DNA of 64,000 nucleotides, from positions 3,534,001-3,598,000 of the forward strand of contig NZ_CP011803.1 in the NCBI RefSeq assembly GCF_001038625.1. Reading direction: 5' to 3'. Shown here piece by piece: positions 25,568 to 34,536 of the stretch (positions are counted from its first letter, which is position 1; every line of letters starts with the position of its first letter). This DNA is from Clostridium carboxidivorans P7. GTDB lineage: Bacteria; Bacillota; Clostridia; Clostridiales; Clostridiaceae. Under the pieces are notes generated by a model, which was not told the origin of the DNA, made no database searches, and was given only the letters and a program-made list of their open reading frames with translations. The position numbers and the translations under genes were made by a program.

Positions 25568-26428
25568 TTAACGCATAGGAATAAATCCGCGATACTGTGT
25601 ATAGTTATCACTTTCAGCAATATCTGTTAAGAATAAACTTGAAATTTCAAATTTAGGTTTCAAATAAGGGAATTTATCATACTTAGCCCAAGATGGTTTT
25701 TTAATCTCTTTTGCCTTTTCCACTGCAGTTCTATGCCAGCCTGAAGGACAATTAAACCATATTTCAACCACTCTTTGATATGGGCAATTATTAATACTTT
25801 GAATAATTTTGCTTGTTAACATTCTTGTTACATCTTGAGATTCCTGAAATTTTGGTACAACTTCTTCATAAAACCACTTGTCCCCTTCTTCCATAGATAC
25901 ACCATCTGGATATTTCATTACAAACTGCCAACGATAGTTAGGCCCATCTTCCATAGTTCTTCCTTCACCTTTTAAATCTTCTTCCCAGGAAATAGGTACA
26001 AAAGCCCAGATAAATGGAGGCATACCATTATCACCACCTGTTGATCTTGCAGCATCTCCTGATTCCATTTTCTCTGTTTCTTTACCTTCAAGAATTGCTA
26101 CTTCATTATCGTCTGGAACATTACCTTGCCATTTTAATACGTCAATTGGAAAATATTCAGTCATAGCTTTATTTTTAAATTCAGGTGTTAGTGGATTAAC
26201 TAGCCAGTAATGTTCTGTTAACTGCATTCTGTGAGTTCCAAATCTTTCTCCGTCTGGTGGTGTTGGTAATGCAGGATAAAACGCATATTTACTTACATAT
26301 GGACCAAACTGCGCCATACTTTCTGGTACATGATGATAGTAAAGCCAATGCTTTAACATGTGTCTGTAATCCTCTTTTACAACATCTACATAAATAAGGC
26401 TTCTCATGGGCTGAAATTGAATTGACAT
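25568..26428 (-). CDS. EthD-like dimeric alpha-beta barrel protein, two repeats
   Basis: 286 aa, soluble, no signal. The first half has YVDVVKEDYRHMLKHWLYYHHVPESMAQFGPYVSKYAFYP-type layout (HWLYYHHVPESM seen near 27), which is the EthD/Dabb helix with its paired His. The second half repeats the scheme (DGVSMEEGDKWFYEEVVPKF near 180, then EIWFNCPSGWHRTAVEKAK). Such tandem ferredoxin-like folds bind hydrophobic or polycyclic small molecules and may act as isomerases, cyclases or lyases. Trp/Tyr/Pro content is high. I do not know the substrate. It is in line with the LVIVD gene upstream, 216 bp apart with two hairpins between. Confidence 0.6.
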   Translation of the reverse strand: MSIQFQPMRSLIYVDVVKEDYRHMLKHWLYYHHVPESMAQFGPYVSKYAFYPALPTPPDGERFGTHRMQLTEHYWLVNPLTPEFKNKAMTEYFPIDVLKWQGNVPDDNEVAILEGKETEKMESGDAARSTGGDNGMPPFIWAFVPISWEEDLKGEGRTMEDGPNYRWQFVMKYPDGVSMEEGDKWFYEEVVPKFQESQDVTRMLTSKIIQSINNCPYQRVVEIWFNCPSGWHRTAVEKAKEIKKPSWAKYDKFPYLKPKFEISSLFLTDIAESDNYTQYRGFIPMR

Positions 26429-26529
26429 TTATAATTCCCTCTTTCAATAATAATTTATTTTTAATTATTTACCTCACATCTATAAAACGTTTACTTTGTA
26501 AAATTATTAAGCAATTAACATTTTGTATT

Positions 26530-26635
26530 TATAGTAATGGGATATAGAAATATCTAATCCCATCACCATAAATACTATGACAGCAGCTTATTATTACGGA
26601 AAGGTACTGTTAAATTACAAGCTGCTCTTCTATAA
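26530..26635 (-). promoter_or_regulatory. Two hairpins between the LVIVD and EthD-like genes
   Basis: AGCAGCTT/AAGCTGCT (about 26581-26625) and ATGGGAT/ATCCCAT (about 26537-26563) form stem-loops on the minus-strand transcript. Neither has a strong T-run, so partial attenuation or RNA stabilisation between the two genes is more likely than full termination. Confidence 0.4.
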
Positions 26636-26644
26636 AATAGTAAG

Positions 26645-27994
26645 TTAAACAGTACAACGTAATATATACAATCCATCCATATATGTATCTATATAAATAT
26701 AACCACGATCATCAACTAAAACATCTTCTGTTATTGCAACTCTTGCTCCAGGTACTAAGTTACCTTCTGCATTATTGAATAAATCCTTCTTTGGATCTGG
26801 TGGAAGGAAATATGCTATTTCTTTTGGTACATAAGGATCACTTACATCGTAAATACGAAGTCCAGCATTAAAATGACAACAATAAACTCTGTCATTACGT
26901 TTCTCATAAACATCTTGACCAAATGCATCAAATATATTGTGAGGTCCAAATGGAATACGCACTCCATCAACAACATTAAAGTTTGTACCATGAGTATATC
27001 CTTCAGGTACTTCAGGATATGGAAAAATGGAAATAAGACTTGGATTACTTACATCTGTAACTTCTACTATACTAAGCATATTCATAGGCTGAGTTACAAT
27101 TTTCTTAAATAATCCTTCTGTTGTTTCATTGCTGAAATATCTTGACCTTTCTCCTTCTGTTGTAACCACTACATAAGGTCTGTCTCCTAATGGTAAAACA
27201 GAATGAATTGGCGCTCCTGCTGATCCTCCTCCAAATGGTGGATTAAGAGGAAGACAATTTAACATTTTAGGATTTGTTTTATCCTTTACATCTAACATAA
27301 TAAATCCCTTATTTGCATATGCCATGTAAACAATATCATCTTTAACAACACATGCATGAAGGAATGGTGCAGATAATGCTTCTGCTGATCCATAACGTGC
27401 ACTGCCTGATGATACTTTATTATTCATAAACTGTTCATCAGCCCACCATCTTCCAACTTCTACAGGATTTTTAGAATCTTCAATATCTACTATTCTTAAG
27501 ATAAATCCATTAAATCCTTCTGCATTTCCGGTTACGTATACATACCTTCCGCCATTGTAGAAGAATCTATGTACTCCAGCTCCACCTTTACATTCAAACT
27601 TAGATAATAAAATTGGGTTTTCCGGATCTGTTTTTACATCCCAGATCATTATTCCTCCCCAGAATGGTAAACCAATTTCTGTACCATGTAATTCTTTCAT
27701 TGTTCCACCATGTGCTGTAACCATAATTCCGTCAGCAATTTGAATCTTTGGTGTACCCTGTCCATCATGCAAATCTTCAGATAGCCATGGACCTTCAAGC
27801 CACTTAACATTTCTTGGATGTGCTGGATCAGTAACATCAATTATATTCCATCCATTGTGTCTAAATGAAGCTGTATAGATATAATATTTATCTCCAGATT
27901 TTTGCATAGCCATTTGAAATCCTGGTTTTCCATTCATATCGTCATAACCTATAAATTCAATGTTTTTACATAACATTTCAGTTCTTGTACTCAT
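26645..27994 (-). CDS. LVIVD-repeat beta-propeller protein, cytoplasmic
   Basis: 449 aa. Repeated strands of the form NIIDVTDPAHPRNV, IMIWDVKTDPENPILL, LRIVDIEDSKNPVEV, FIMLDVKDKTNPKML, LSIVEVTDVSNPSLI and LRIYDVSDPYVPKEI give at least six LVIVD-type blades. There is no signal peptide or membrane span, unlike most surface LVIVD proteins. Conserved His/Asp pairs (EDLHDGQG, AGVHRFF, FLHACV, FGPHNIFDAFG) recur at equivalent blade positions and could line a metal or ligand site. It heads the module and follows a 20-bp perfect palindrome. A catalytic propeller is possible but unproven. Confidence 0.72.
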   Translation of the reverse strand: MSTRTEMLCKNIEFIGYDDMNGKPGFQMAMQKSGDKYYIYTASFRHNGWNIIDVTDPAHPRNVKWLEGPWLSEDLHDGQGTPKIQIADGIMVTAHGGTMKELHGTEIGLPFWGGIMIWDVKTDPENPILLSKFECKGGAGVHRFFYNGGRYVYVTGNAEGFNGFILRIVDIEDSKNPVEVGRWWADEQFMNNKVSSGSARYGSAEALSAPFLHACVVKDDIVYMAYANKGFIMLDVKDKTNPKMLNCLPLNPPFGGGSAGAPIHSVLPLGDRPYVVVTTEGERSRYFSNETTEGLFKKIVTQPMNMLSIVEVTDVSNPSLISIFPYPEVPEGYTHGTNFNVVDGVRIPFGPHNIFDAFGQDVYEKRNDRVYCCHFNAGLRIYDVSDPYVPKEIAYFLPPDPKKDLFNNAEGNLVPGARVAITEDVLVDDRGYIYIDTYMDGLYILRCTV

Positions 27995-28027
27995 AAAATG
28001 CCTCCAATTTTATAAATTTTGCAAATA

Positions 28028-28047
28028 TTATAAGATATATCTTATAA
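28028..28047. promoter_or_regulatory. 20-bp perfect palindrome upstream of the LVIVD operon
   Basis: TTATAAGATATATCTTATAA is fully self-complementary and lies 34-53 bp before the LVIVD gene start. The half site ATCTTATA/TATAAGAT recurs as an inverted repeat in front of the GntR gene (29847-29874), so it is a candidate GntR operator. Confidence 0.6.
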
Positions 28048-28191
28048 CATATATCTTTATTAAAATAATATCAAATATGAAACCATAAGTACAATGCCTA
28101 AAATATAAAATAATCCATATCAATTTTGATATGGATTATTTTATATTGCAAATTACTTTGTCAGAAACGTGCTATCTTATTTAGTTATCAA

Positions 28192-29073
28192 TTATTTTAG
28201 GTGACGTATAAATTCATTAACTAATACATGTACAATTTCACTTTTATTATTTTTATTCCATGCCATGCTCACCTCATGATTAGAATCTAATAAAACATAT
28301 TTAAAGGATGGTGTATTTATTATATTTTTTCCCCATGTATCAAAAAATGTTACACCCAATCCATTTTCTACAGATGCAAATATAGATTCCATATTTGGTG
28401 ACAACTTTAAATGTGGTACAAACCCATATGACTTACAATAATTACGAATTTCTAATTCAGCATTATGCGCCTCTTCATTAGCTATAACATAAAAAGTTTC
28501 ATCTTTAAAATCATATGGTGTTAGATTTTGTTTTTTAGGTAGTTTTTGAAATTTAGAATACAAAATCAGCTTTTGGATTTCAGTTACTTTTTGTTTATTA
28601 ATATCCTTAATACCATCCAAAGAATTATCTAAAGTTAATATCACATCTAAATTATTAGTAGTTAGTGCTTTTATAAGCTCATTTATTTCCAAACATTCCA
28701 CTGAAACTGAGATATCAGGAAACTCCTTTGAGAATTTTTCCAAAATACTAGGTAAAAATGATGAAATGCTCCATCCTACAATATAACCTAACCTTATAAT
28801 ACCTTGCCTTTTACAATTTAGAGAATGAACTTTTTCCATTGTATTTTCAAATTCTAACTGAAATCTACGAAAAAAATCGTAGTATATTTCTCCTGCTTCA
28901 GTTAATTTAATATGCTTATTTGTCCTATCAAACAAAGATATTCCAAGCTCTTTTTCAAAAGCTGCCATATATCTACTTATAGCAGGTTGTGTTATGTATA
29001 AATTATTAGCTGCTTTTGTAAAGCTTTTTTCATAGGCAATTTCTAAAAAACATTTAATTTGAGTATCATTCAC
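28192..29073 (-). CDS. LysR-family transcriptional regulator
   Basis: 293 aa from a GTG at 29073 with GAGGTG upstream; an ATG nine codons earlier lacks an SD. The N-terminal HTH is clear (FTKAANNLYITQPAISRYMAAFEKELGISLF near 17-47, as separate motifs AANNLYITQPAISRY and LFDRTNKHIKLTEAG). The rest is a periplasmic-binding-like effector domain. It is encoded directly upstream of, and on the same strand as, the LVIVD module and probably co-regulates it with the GntR gene. The effector is unknown. Confidence 0.88.
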   Translation of the reverse strand: MNDTQIKCFLEIAYEKSFTKAANNLYITQPAISRYMAAFEKELGISLFDRTNKHIKLTEAGEIYYDFFRRFQLEFENTMEKVHSLNCKRQGIIRLGYIVGWSISSFLPSILEKFSKEFPDISVSVECLEINELIKALTTNNLDVILTLDNSLDGIKDINKQKVTEIQKLILYSKFQKLPKKQNLTPYDFKDETFYVIANEEAHNAELEIRNYCKSYGFVPHLKLSPNMESIFASVENGLGVTFFDTWGKNIINTPSFKYVLLDSNHEVSMAWNKNNKSEIVHVLVNEFIRHLK

Positions 29074-29156
29074 TATATCACCTCGTATTTTCCCAGGCAT
29101 TTTACGAGCTTTTGCTCAAGTAAGAGATATTCCTCACAAACAAACTCCACCTGAGT

Positions 29157-29828
29157 CTAAGAATCACTTGATTTTCTATGTACAAGGCAATTCAATAAAA
29201 TTTCTGTAGCCTGCTTATACTCTTTTTCCATAGATGTTACAGCACTATCAATATTTTTTTCAAGTACAGCATTATATATATTAATATGATTATCAATACT
29301 AGTCATGCCATCTCTTTCTTTACGATAGGCACTTCTAAGCATACTTTGCTGTCCTTTTATTAATTTTGACATAGCTATAAGTCTGGAGTTATCTGCATAT
29401 TTATAAAAAACTCTTATAAATTCTTCTATACTTTCTGAACGTTTTATTTCATCGTTAGCCTCTTGAAAATTTTTAATATTATGCAATAATTCATTTGAAA
29501 TCTCATCAATTCTACCATTCTCTATAGCATACCTTATAGCAGCACAATCTAATGTTAAAGCAACTTCCTGAATTTCAATAATATCTTTTTTTTCAATACT
29601 AATTACACTAGCCCCTATATTATTTTTATATTCAATTAGTCCTTCTTTTTGTAATCTATTTAAAGCTTCTCTTATTGGTGTACTACTTATTCCAAATTTA
29701 TCCTGAAGTTCATTGACATTTAACCTCTTCCCCCAAGGAATTACCTGTTCAATAATGTCATCTCTAATTTGAATATATATTTGATCTACAAGAGACTGTT
29801 TTACTAAAGTTCCCATTTTATTCTCCAC
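29157..29828 (-). CDS. FadR-subfamily GntR regulator (HTH + FCD)
   Basis: 223 aa. Residues about 10-75 are a GntR winged helix (IYIQIRDDIIEQVIPWGKRL, then GISSTPIREALNRLQKEGLI). Residues about 85-215 are an all-helical FCD ligand-binding domain. FCD proteins bind small organic acids, often with a metal held by Asp/His. Here the His set is incomplete (NHINIYNAV is seen), so the metal site is uncertain. It lies 84 bp before the LysR gene. An inverted repeat in its own upstream region suggests autoregulation. Confidence 0.88.
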   Translation of the reverse strand: MENKMGTLVKQSLVDQIYIQIRDDIIEQVIPWGKRLNVNELQDKFGISSTPIREALNRLQKEGLIEYKNNIGASVISIEKKDIIEIQEVALTLDCAAIRYAIENGRIDEISNELLHNIKNFQEANDEIKRSESIEEFIRVFYKYADNSRLIAMSKLIKGQQSMLRSAYRKERDGMTSIDNHINIYNAVLEKNIDSAVTSMEKEYKQATEILLNCLVHRKSSDS

Positions 29829-29846
29829 CTTTTTCTTTTCTTAAGT

Positions 29847-29874
29847 TATCTTATATATTATATCATATAAGATA
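29847..29874. promoter_or_regulatory. Inverted repeat upstream of the GntR gene
   Basis: TATCTTATAT (29847-29856) and ATATAAGATA (29865-29874) form a 10-bp perfect inverted repeat, 8 nt apart, about 20-45 bp before the GntR start. It shares its half site with the palindrome at 28028-28047. Confidence 0.55.
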
Positions 29875-29936
29875 TAAGACAACTGATATTTAACGTTAAA
29901 TCTAAGATTGAAATGGAAATTTTTGAAATAATCCCA

Positions 29937-30003
29937 TAACTAATTTAAGCTGGAGAAAGGATTACCTCATCTCCAGCTCTATTAAAATATAAGATTAAAG
30001 GGC
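29937..30003. repeat. Interspersed hairpin repeat, copy B
   Basis: The second copy of the element at 11191-11262. It holds AGCTGGAGA/TCTCCAGCT as a perfect 9-bp stem, flanked by TAACTAATTTA and CTATTAAAATATAAGATTAA. It lies after the last gene of the nfn/all gene run, on the same strand sense relative to that gene as copy A has to hpdA. Confidence 0.65.
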
Positions 30004-30017
30004 ATATTTGAATGACT

Positions 30018-30045
30018 AGTGCCAAGCTTTTTTATTATTGGCACT
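30018..30045. terminator. Hairpin after nfnB
   Basis: AGTGCCAA and TTGGCACT form an 8-bp perfect stem with a 12-nt loop, just past the nfnB stop. There is no T-run on the minus strand, so it may act together with repeat copy B. Confidence 0.5.
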
Positions 30046-30050
30046 GTTAT

Positions 30051-31433
30051 TTATTTATTTAAAAATTCATCAATAGCTTTAGCAGCTTTTTTACCTGCTC
30101 CCATGGCAAGAATAACTGTAGCAGCACCTGTTACGGCGTCACCTCCAGCATACACCGATTGCCTTGAAGTAAGTCCTGTTTCTTCCTCAGCTACTATACA
30201 TTTATATTTATTTATCTCTAAACCTTTAGTTGTTGAAGAAATTAATGGATTTGGTGAAGTTCCAAGGGACATTATTACTGTGTCTACATTCATTATGAAC
30301 TCTGATCCTTCCACAACAACAGGTCTTCTTCTACCTGATGCATCTGGTTCTCCTAATTCCATTCTTACACATTTTACACCTGTAACCCAGCCATTTTCAT
30401 CTCCTAGAATTTCTGTAGGGTTTGTAAGTATATCAAGTATTACACCTTCTTCTTTTGCATGGTGTACTTCTTCAACTCTTGCTGGAAGTTCTGATTCTGA
30501 TCTTCTATATACAATATGAACTTCTGCTCCAAGTCTTAATGCTGTTCTAGCAGCATCCATTGCAACATTTCCACCACCAACTACAGCTACTTTTTTACCT
30601 ACTTTTATTGGAGTATCAAACTCTTCCTTAAAAGCTTTCATTAGGTTATTTCTTGTTAAGAATTCATTTGCTGAAAATACTCCATTTAGGTTTTCTCCTG
30701 GTATTCCCATGAATTTAGGGAGTCCCGCTCCTGAACCAATGAATATTGCATCAAAACCTTCTTCTTCTAATAGTTGATCTATTGTAACAGTTCTTCCAAC
30801 TATAACATTGGTTTCTATTTTAACACCTAGCTTTTTAACATTTTCCACTTCGTGTTTAACAACAGTATCCTTTGGAAGTCTGAATTCTGGAATTCCATAT
30901 ACTAAAACACCACCAGCTTCGTGTAAAGCTTCAAATATTGTCACGTCATAGCCGAGTTTTGCTAAATCTCCAGCACACGTAAGTCCTGCTGGACCACTTC
31001 CGATAATAGCTACTTTTTTTCCATTGCTAGTTTTTTTATCTGACAAATCTATATTATTTTCCCTTGACCAGTCTGCTACAAATCTCTCAAGCTTACCTAT
31101 AGATATGGCTTCTCCTTTTATTCCAAGAATGCATTTTCCTTCACATTGACTTTCTTGTGGACATACTCTCCCACAAACTGCTGGAAGTGCACTGGATTCT
31201 GCTATTATTTTAGCAGCTTCTTCAAAATTTTCTTCTTTTACTTTTGATATAAACGCTGGTATATTTATTGATACAGGACATTTAGAAACACACATAGGTT
31301 TTTTGCACTCTAAACACCTAGATGCTTCTAATACGGCTTCATCCTTACTATATCCTAGACAAACTTCATGAAAGTTTTTAGCTCTTAATCCTGGATCTTG
31401 TTCTTTTACTGGTGTTCTTTTCATTCTATCCAT
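30051..31433 (-). CDS. nfnB: NADPH-binding subunit NfnB of NADH-dependent ferredoxin:NADP oxidoreductase
   Basis: 460 aa, GltD-like. N-terminal cysteines CLECKKPMCVSKCP near residue 38 and CGRVCPQESQCEGKC near 87 bind two [4Fe-4S] clusters. FAD-binding IIGSGPAGLTCAGDLAKLG near 143 and NADPH-binding VVGGGNVAMDAARTALRLGA near 286 follow. Directly downstream of nfnA, it forms the electron-bifurcating NfnAB transhydrogenase, which couples NADH + reduced ferredoxin to NADPH. A stand-alone glutamate synthase small chain is the alternative, but the pairing makes Nfn far more likely. Confidence 0.92.
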   Translation of the reverse strand: MDRMKRTPVKEQDPGLRAKNFHEVCLGYSKDEAVLEASRCLECKKPMCVSKCPVSINIPAFISKVKEENFEEAAKIIAESSALPAVCGRVCPQESQCEGKCILGIKGEAISIGKLERFVADWSRENNIDLSDKKTSNGKKVAIIGSGPAGLTCAGDLAKLGYDVTIFEALHEAGGVLVYGIPEFRLPKDTVVKHEVENVKKLGVKIETNVIVGRTVTIDQLLEEEGFDAIFIGSGAGLPKFMGIPGENLNGVFSANEFLTRNNLMKAFKEEFDTPIKVGKKVAVVGGGNVAMDAARTALRLGAEVHIVYRRSESELPARVEEVHHAKEEGVILDILTNPTEILGDENGWVTGVKCVRMELGEPDASGRRRPVVVEGSEFIMNVDTVIMSLGTSPNPLISSTTKGLEINKYKCIVAEEETGLTSRQSVYAGGDAVTGAATVILAMGAGKKAAKAIDEFLNK

Positions 31434-31475
31434 TACTTCTTCCTCCTTGCATCCCTCATAAGCACATAATAATCA

Positions 31476-32369
31476 TTAATCATTGTGCCTACCACAGCCA
31501 CATCCTTTTCTATGATGAGTATCTCCTTCTATTTCCTTTAAAGCTTTTCTTCCCTCTTCAGTCTTATACATTTTTTGTCTTCTCATAGCCTCATCAAAAT
31601 TTACAAGGTGTCCATCAAATTCTGGTCCATCAACACAAGCAAATTTCACTTCTTCTCCTACAGTTACTCTGCAAGCACCGCACATTCCTGTACCATCTAC
31701 CATTATAGGATTCAAACTTACTATAGTTTTAATTCCATATTCCTTTGTAAGCTTAGCTACAAATTTCATCATAATCATTGGTCCTATGGCTACCACATGA
31801 TCATATTTTTTACCTTCGTTATCTATAAGCTCTTTTAATAAGTTTGTAACAAGGCCCTTATATCCGTGACTTCCATCATCCGTAGCAACATACAAGCTTT
31901 TACACACAACTTTCATTTCATCTTCAAGTATTATGCAATCCTTTGACTTTGATCCAACTATAACATCTACATTAACTCCATTTTCATGTAACCATTTAAC
32001 TTGTGGATATACTGGTGCTGTACCTACTCCACCAGCTATAAATATTATATTCTTTTTCTTTAGTTCCTCTATATCTTCATAAACGAGATCTGACGGTTGA
32101 CCTAGTGGACCTACAAAATCTTCAAAAGCTTGTCCCTTTTCATATTCAGCCATTTTTTTAGTTGATTCGCCAAGAGTTTGAAATACTATAGTTACAGTTC
32201 CTTTCTCGGCATTGTAGTCACAAATTGTAAGAGGTATTCGCTCCCCTCTTTCGTCCATCTTAACTATAACAAATTGTCCTGGATAACAAGACTTAGCAAC
32301 TCTTGGAGCTTCTATATCCATTAGATAAATGTTTTCTGCCAATAATTTTTTATCTACTATTTTATACAT
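31476..32369 (-). CDS. nfnA: NAD-binding subunit NfnA of NADH-dependent ferredoxin:NADP oxidoreductase
   Basis: 297 aa. Ferredoxin-NADP reductase-like: FAD motif RIPLTICDYN near 45, NAD-binding FIAGGVGTAPVYPQV near 110, and a [2Fe-2S] cysteine motif near 228 (GTGMCGACRVTVGEEVKFAC). The C-terminal tail is Cys/His rich (HHRKGCGCGRH). Together with NfnB it balances NADH, NADPH and ferredoxin pools in anaerobes. It lies 91 bp after the chemoreceptor gene. The neighbouring ureidoglycolate dehydrogenase and the ferredoxin-reducing enzyme at 16.7-19.4 kb both feed such pools. Confidence 0.92.
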   Translation of the reverse strand: MYKIVDKKLLAENIYLMDIEAPRVAKSCYPGQFVIVKMDERGERIPLTICDYNAEKGTVTIVFQTLGESTKKMAEYEKGQAFEDFVGPLGQPSDLVYEDIEELKKKNIIFIAGGVGTAPVYPQVKWLHENGVNVDVIVGSKSKDCIILEDEMKVVCKSLYVATDDGSHGYKGLVTNLLKELIDNEGKKYDHVVAIGPMIMMKFVAKLTKEYGIKTIVSLNPIMVDGTGMCGACRVTVGEEVKFACVDGPEFDGHLVNFDEAMRRQKMYKTEEGRKALKEIEGDTHHRKGCGCGRHND

Positions 32370-32460
32370 TTCTATTCCTCAACTTTCTCTACTTCTAATT
32401 AAAATACTTCTCCTCTATGTTGAAATTATCAATTCTTATCTTCATTCATTAGGAAATTTT

Positions 32461-34479
32461 TTATATTTTAAAATTATCAAGAGATTTTCTTAAATCATTT
32501 ATATAATTTTCTAAATCAACAGCATTAGAGGTTACTACACTTGCACTAGCAGTTTGTTCTTCTGACGAAGCACTTACTTGTTCTATAGATGCTGCATTTT
32601 CTTCTGAATTTGCTGTAATAGTATTAACAGCTTCTAATATTTTATTTTTATTATCATCAATTATTTTTACATTCTCAAATGTTAAGTTTACACTTTTTCC
32701 TATTCCCTTTATAGAATCACTAATGAAATTGAAGGTGCTATTAGCATTTTCTACTGCTCCAGTTTGTTCTTCTGCACTTTGCTTTAAATTTCTCATATAA
32801 TTAACTGTATGAATAGAATCTTGTTGAATCATATCAGTAATTTCTTTAATTTTTTGTGTAAACTCTGCAGAACTTTCAGCTAGTTTTCTTATTTCATCAG
32901 CCACTACACTAAAGCCTCTACCTGCTTCTCCTGCTCTTGCTGCCTCGATTGAAGCATTTAATGCCAATAGATTAGTTTGTTCTGAAATAACTTTTATTGC
33001 TGCCAAAATTTTATCTATATTCTTAATATCACTAGCTAAATGGTTCACCATATTTTCTATTTTACAAGTTAACTGAATATTTTCTTTAGCTTTGATGTTA
33101 AGAACGCACATATTATCCACACCAGTAGTTACTTGTTTCTTAATCTTGTTAACAGATTCATTCACAAAAGAAAAATCTTCTGTCATAACATCTAGTTTTT
33201 CGGAAAAATTTTTAATTGATACTGAAATCTTTTCTGTTTCTTGAACCTGATCTGTAGAGCTGATAGCTATACTTGCTATTGCACCTGAAACTTCTTCAGC
33301 AGCAACAGCGGTTTGTTTTGCCGTTAATACTAATGATGATGACGTGTTAAGTACTTTATCAGTAATTTGATTTACATTTTCTATTAAACCCTTAGTTCCT
33401 TTTCTTGCTGCTTCAACACCTTGTGCAAGCAATTGAAACTCATCTCCAGATTTTAAAACTAATTCATGAGTCATATTTCCCTCACTCATGATATTTGTAG
33501 CTTCTAGTATCTTATTAATATTATTCATCATTATTTTGCTTACCACTATTGACAATATTATTGTAAGCACTAATAAAAATAAGGATAAAAACAATATTTT
33601 ATAAAGTATTTTATATACAGGTGCTAAAAGATCAGAATTATATCCAACACTCCAGATAGTCCAACCCGTTCTCGGATAATAGGTACATTTTATGTGTCTT
33701 GTTTCATTTTTTCCCTTTTCAACACTTGTATCATTAAATGTGGAATTTGTCTTTCCAACAGAAAGATCATGCATCTTCTGCTCTGTAATTTTTTTATTAA
33801 TTAAATCTTTGTTATTATGCACAAGATAATTTTCCCCTTGAGTTATGAACGTGTAACCTTTTTCTCCTATCTTGTAGCCACTATTTATTTTATTTAGTGT
33901 ATCTAATCGTATAACAATTCCCAATACACCAACCATTTCATTGTTATCATTTTTTATTTTTTTAACAATGGTCAATATGTTTTTACCAGTGTTAGCATCA
34001 GCATAAACTGCTGTATATGCAATATTATCTGTTGCCTTAGCTTGTATATACCAGGGCCTTTTTCTTGGATCATATCCTGTAGGTACTGAATTCCTAGCAG
34101 GGTCAAAGTAGTATTGACCCGTTTCTGTTCCATAGGAAATAAGTTGTACAAGAGGATGAGAATTTTGAAAATCTTTAAATAAACTAATCATCTTAGCAGA
34201 ATTATTCTGTGGGTCTGCTAAAATATTCTTTAGATAGTAGTTTTCAGCAAATTGGTTTAAAGAAGCTTCATTATCACCAAAGAACTGATCTAAATAGGTT
34301 GTATACCTACTCAATATATTATCAACATTACTATTTTGATTGGATTTCATTTCACTATATACTTGAGTAGACATAACGCTGCCTAGGACACATATGTTTA
34401 ACAAAGAAGTCACTACTGCAAATATTATCAGTTTTGTTCTAAAACTTTTAATTTTTAATATTCTTGTATTCTTTTCCAT
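32461..34479 (-). CDS. Methyl-accepting chemotaxis protein with dCache sensor
   Basis: 672 aa. TM1 is near residues 12-35. The extracellular region (about 36-290) is a dCache_1 domain with a [19 protein letters not shown]-type motif near 128 ([11 protein letters not shown] seen), typical of amino-acid, amine or purine-like ligand sensors. TM2 near 291-315 ([19 protein letters not shown]) leads into HAMP. The signalling hairpin tip near 500 reads [20 protein letters not shown]. It is encoded among the allantoate genes, so the ligand may be a ureide or purine (inference). Confidence 0.9.
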   Translation of the reverse strand: MEKNTRILKIKSFRTKLIIFAVVTSLLNICVLGSVMSTQVYSEMKSNQNSNVDNILSRYTTYLDQFFGDNEASLNQFAENYYLKNILADPQNNSAKMISLFKDFQNSHPLVQLISYGTETGQYYFDPARNSVPTGYDPRKRPWYIQAKATDNIAYTAVYADANTGKNILTIVKKIKNDNNEMVGVLGIVIRLDTLNKINSGYKIGEKGYTFITQGENYLVHNNKDLINKKITEQKMHDLSVGKTNSTFNDTSVEKGKNETRHIKCTYYPRTGWTIWSVGYNSDLLAPVYKILYKILFLSLFLLVLTIILSIVVSKIMMNNINKILEATNIMSEGNMTHELVLKSGDEFQLLAQGVEAARKGTKGLIENVNQITDKVLNTSSSLVLTAKQTAVAAEEVSGAIASIAISSTDQVQETEKISVSIKNFSEKLDVMTEDFSFVNESVNKIKKQVTTGVDNMCVLNIKAKENIQLTCKIENMVNHLASDIKNIDKILAAIKVISEQTNLLALNASIEAARAGEAGRGFSVVADEIRKLAESSAEFTQKIKEITDMIQQDSIHTVNYMRNLKQSAEEQTGAVENANSTFNFISDSIKGIGKSVNLTFENVKIIDDNKNKILEAVNTITANSEENAASIEQVSASSEEQTASASVVTSNAVDLENYINDLRKSLDNFKI

Positions 34480-34536
34480 AGGTGAACCACCTTTTTCATC
34501 ATATCTTCATTTTGCTTAATCATAAGCTCAATAATA

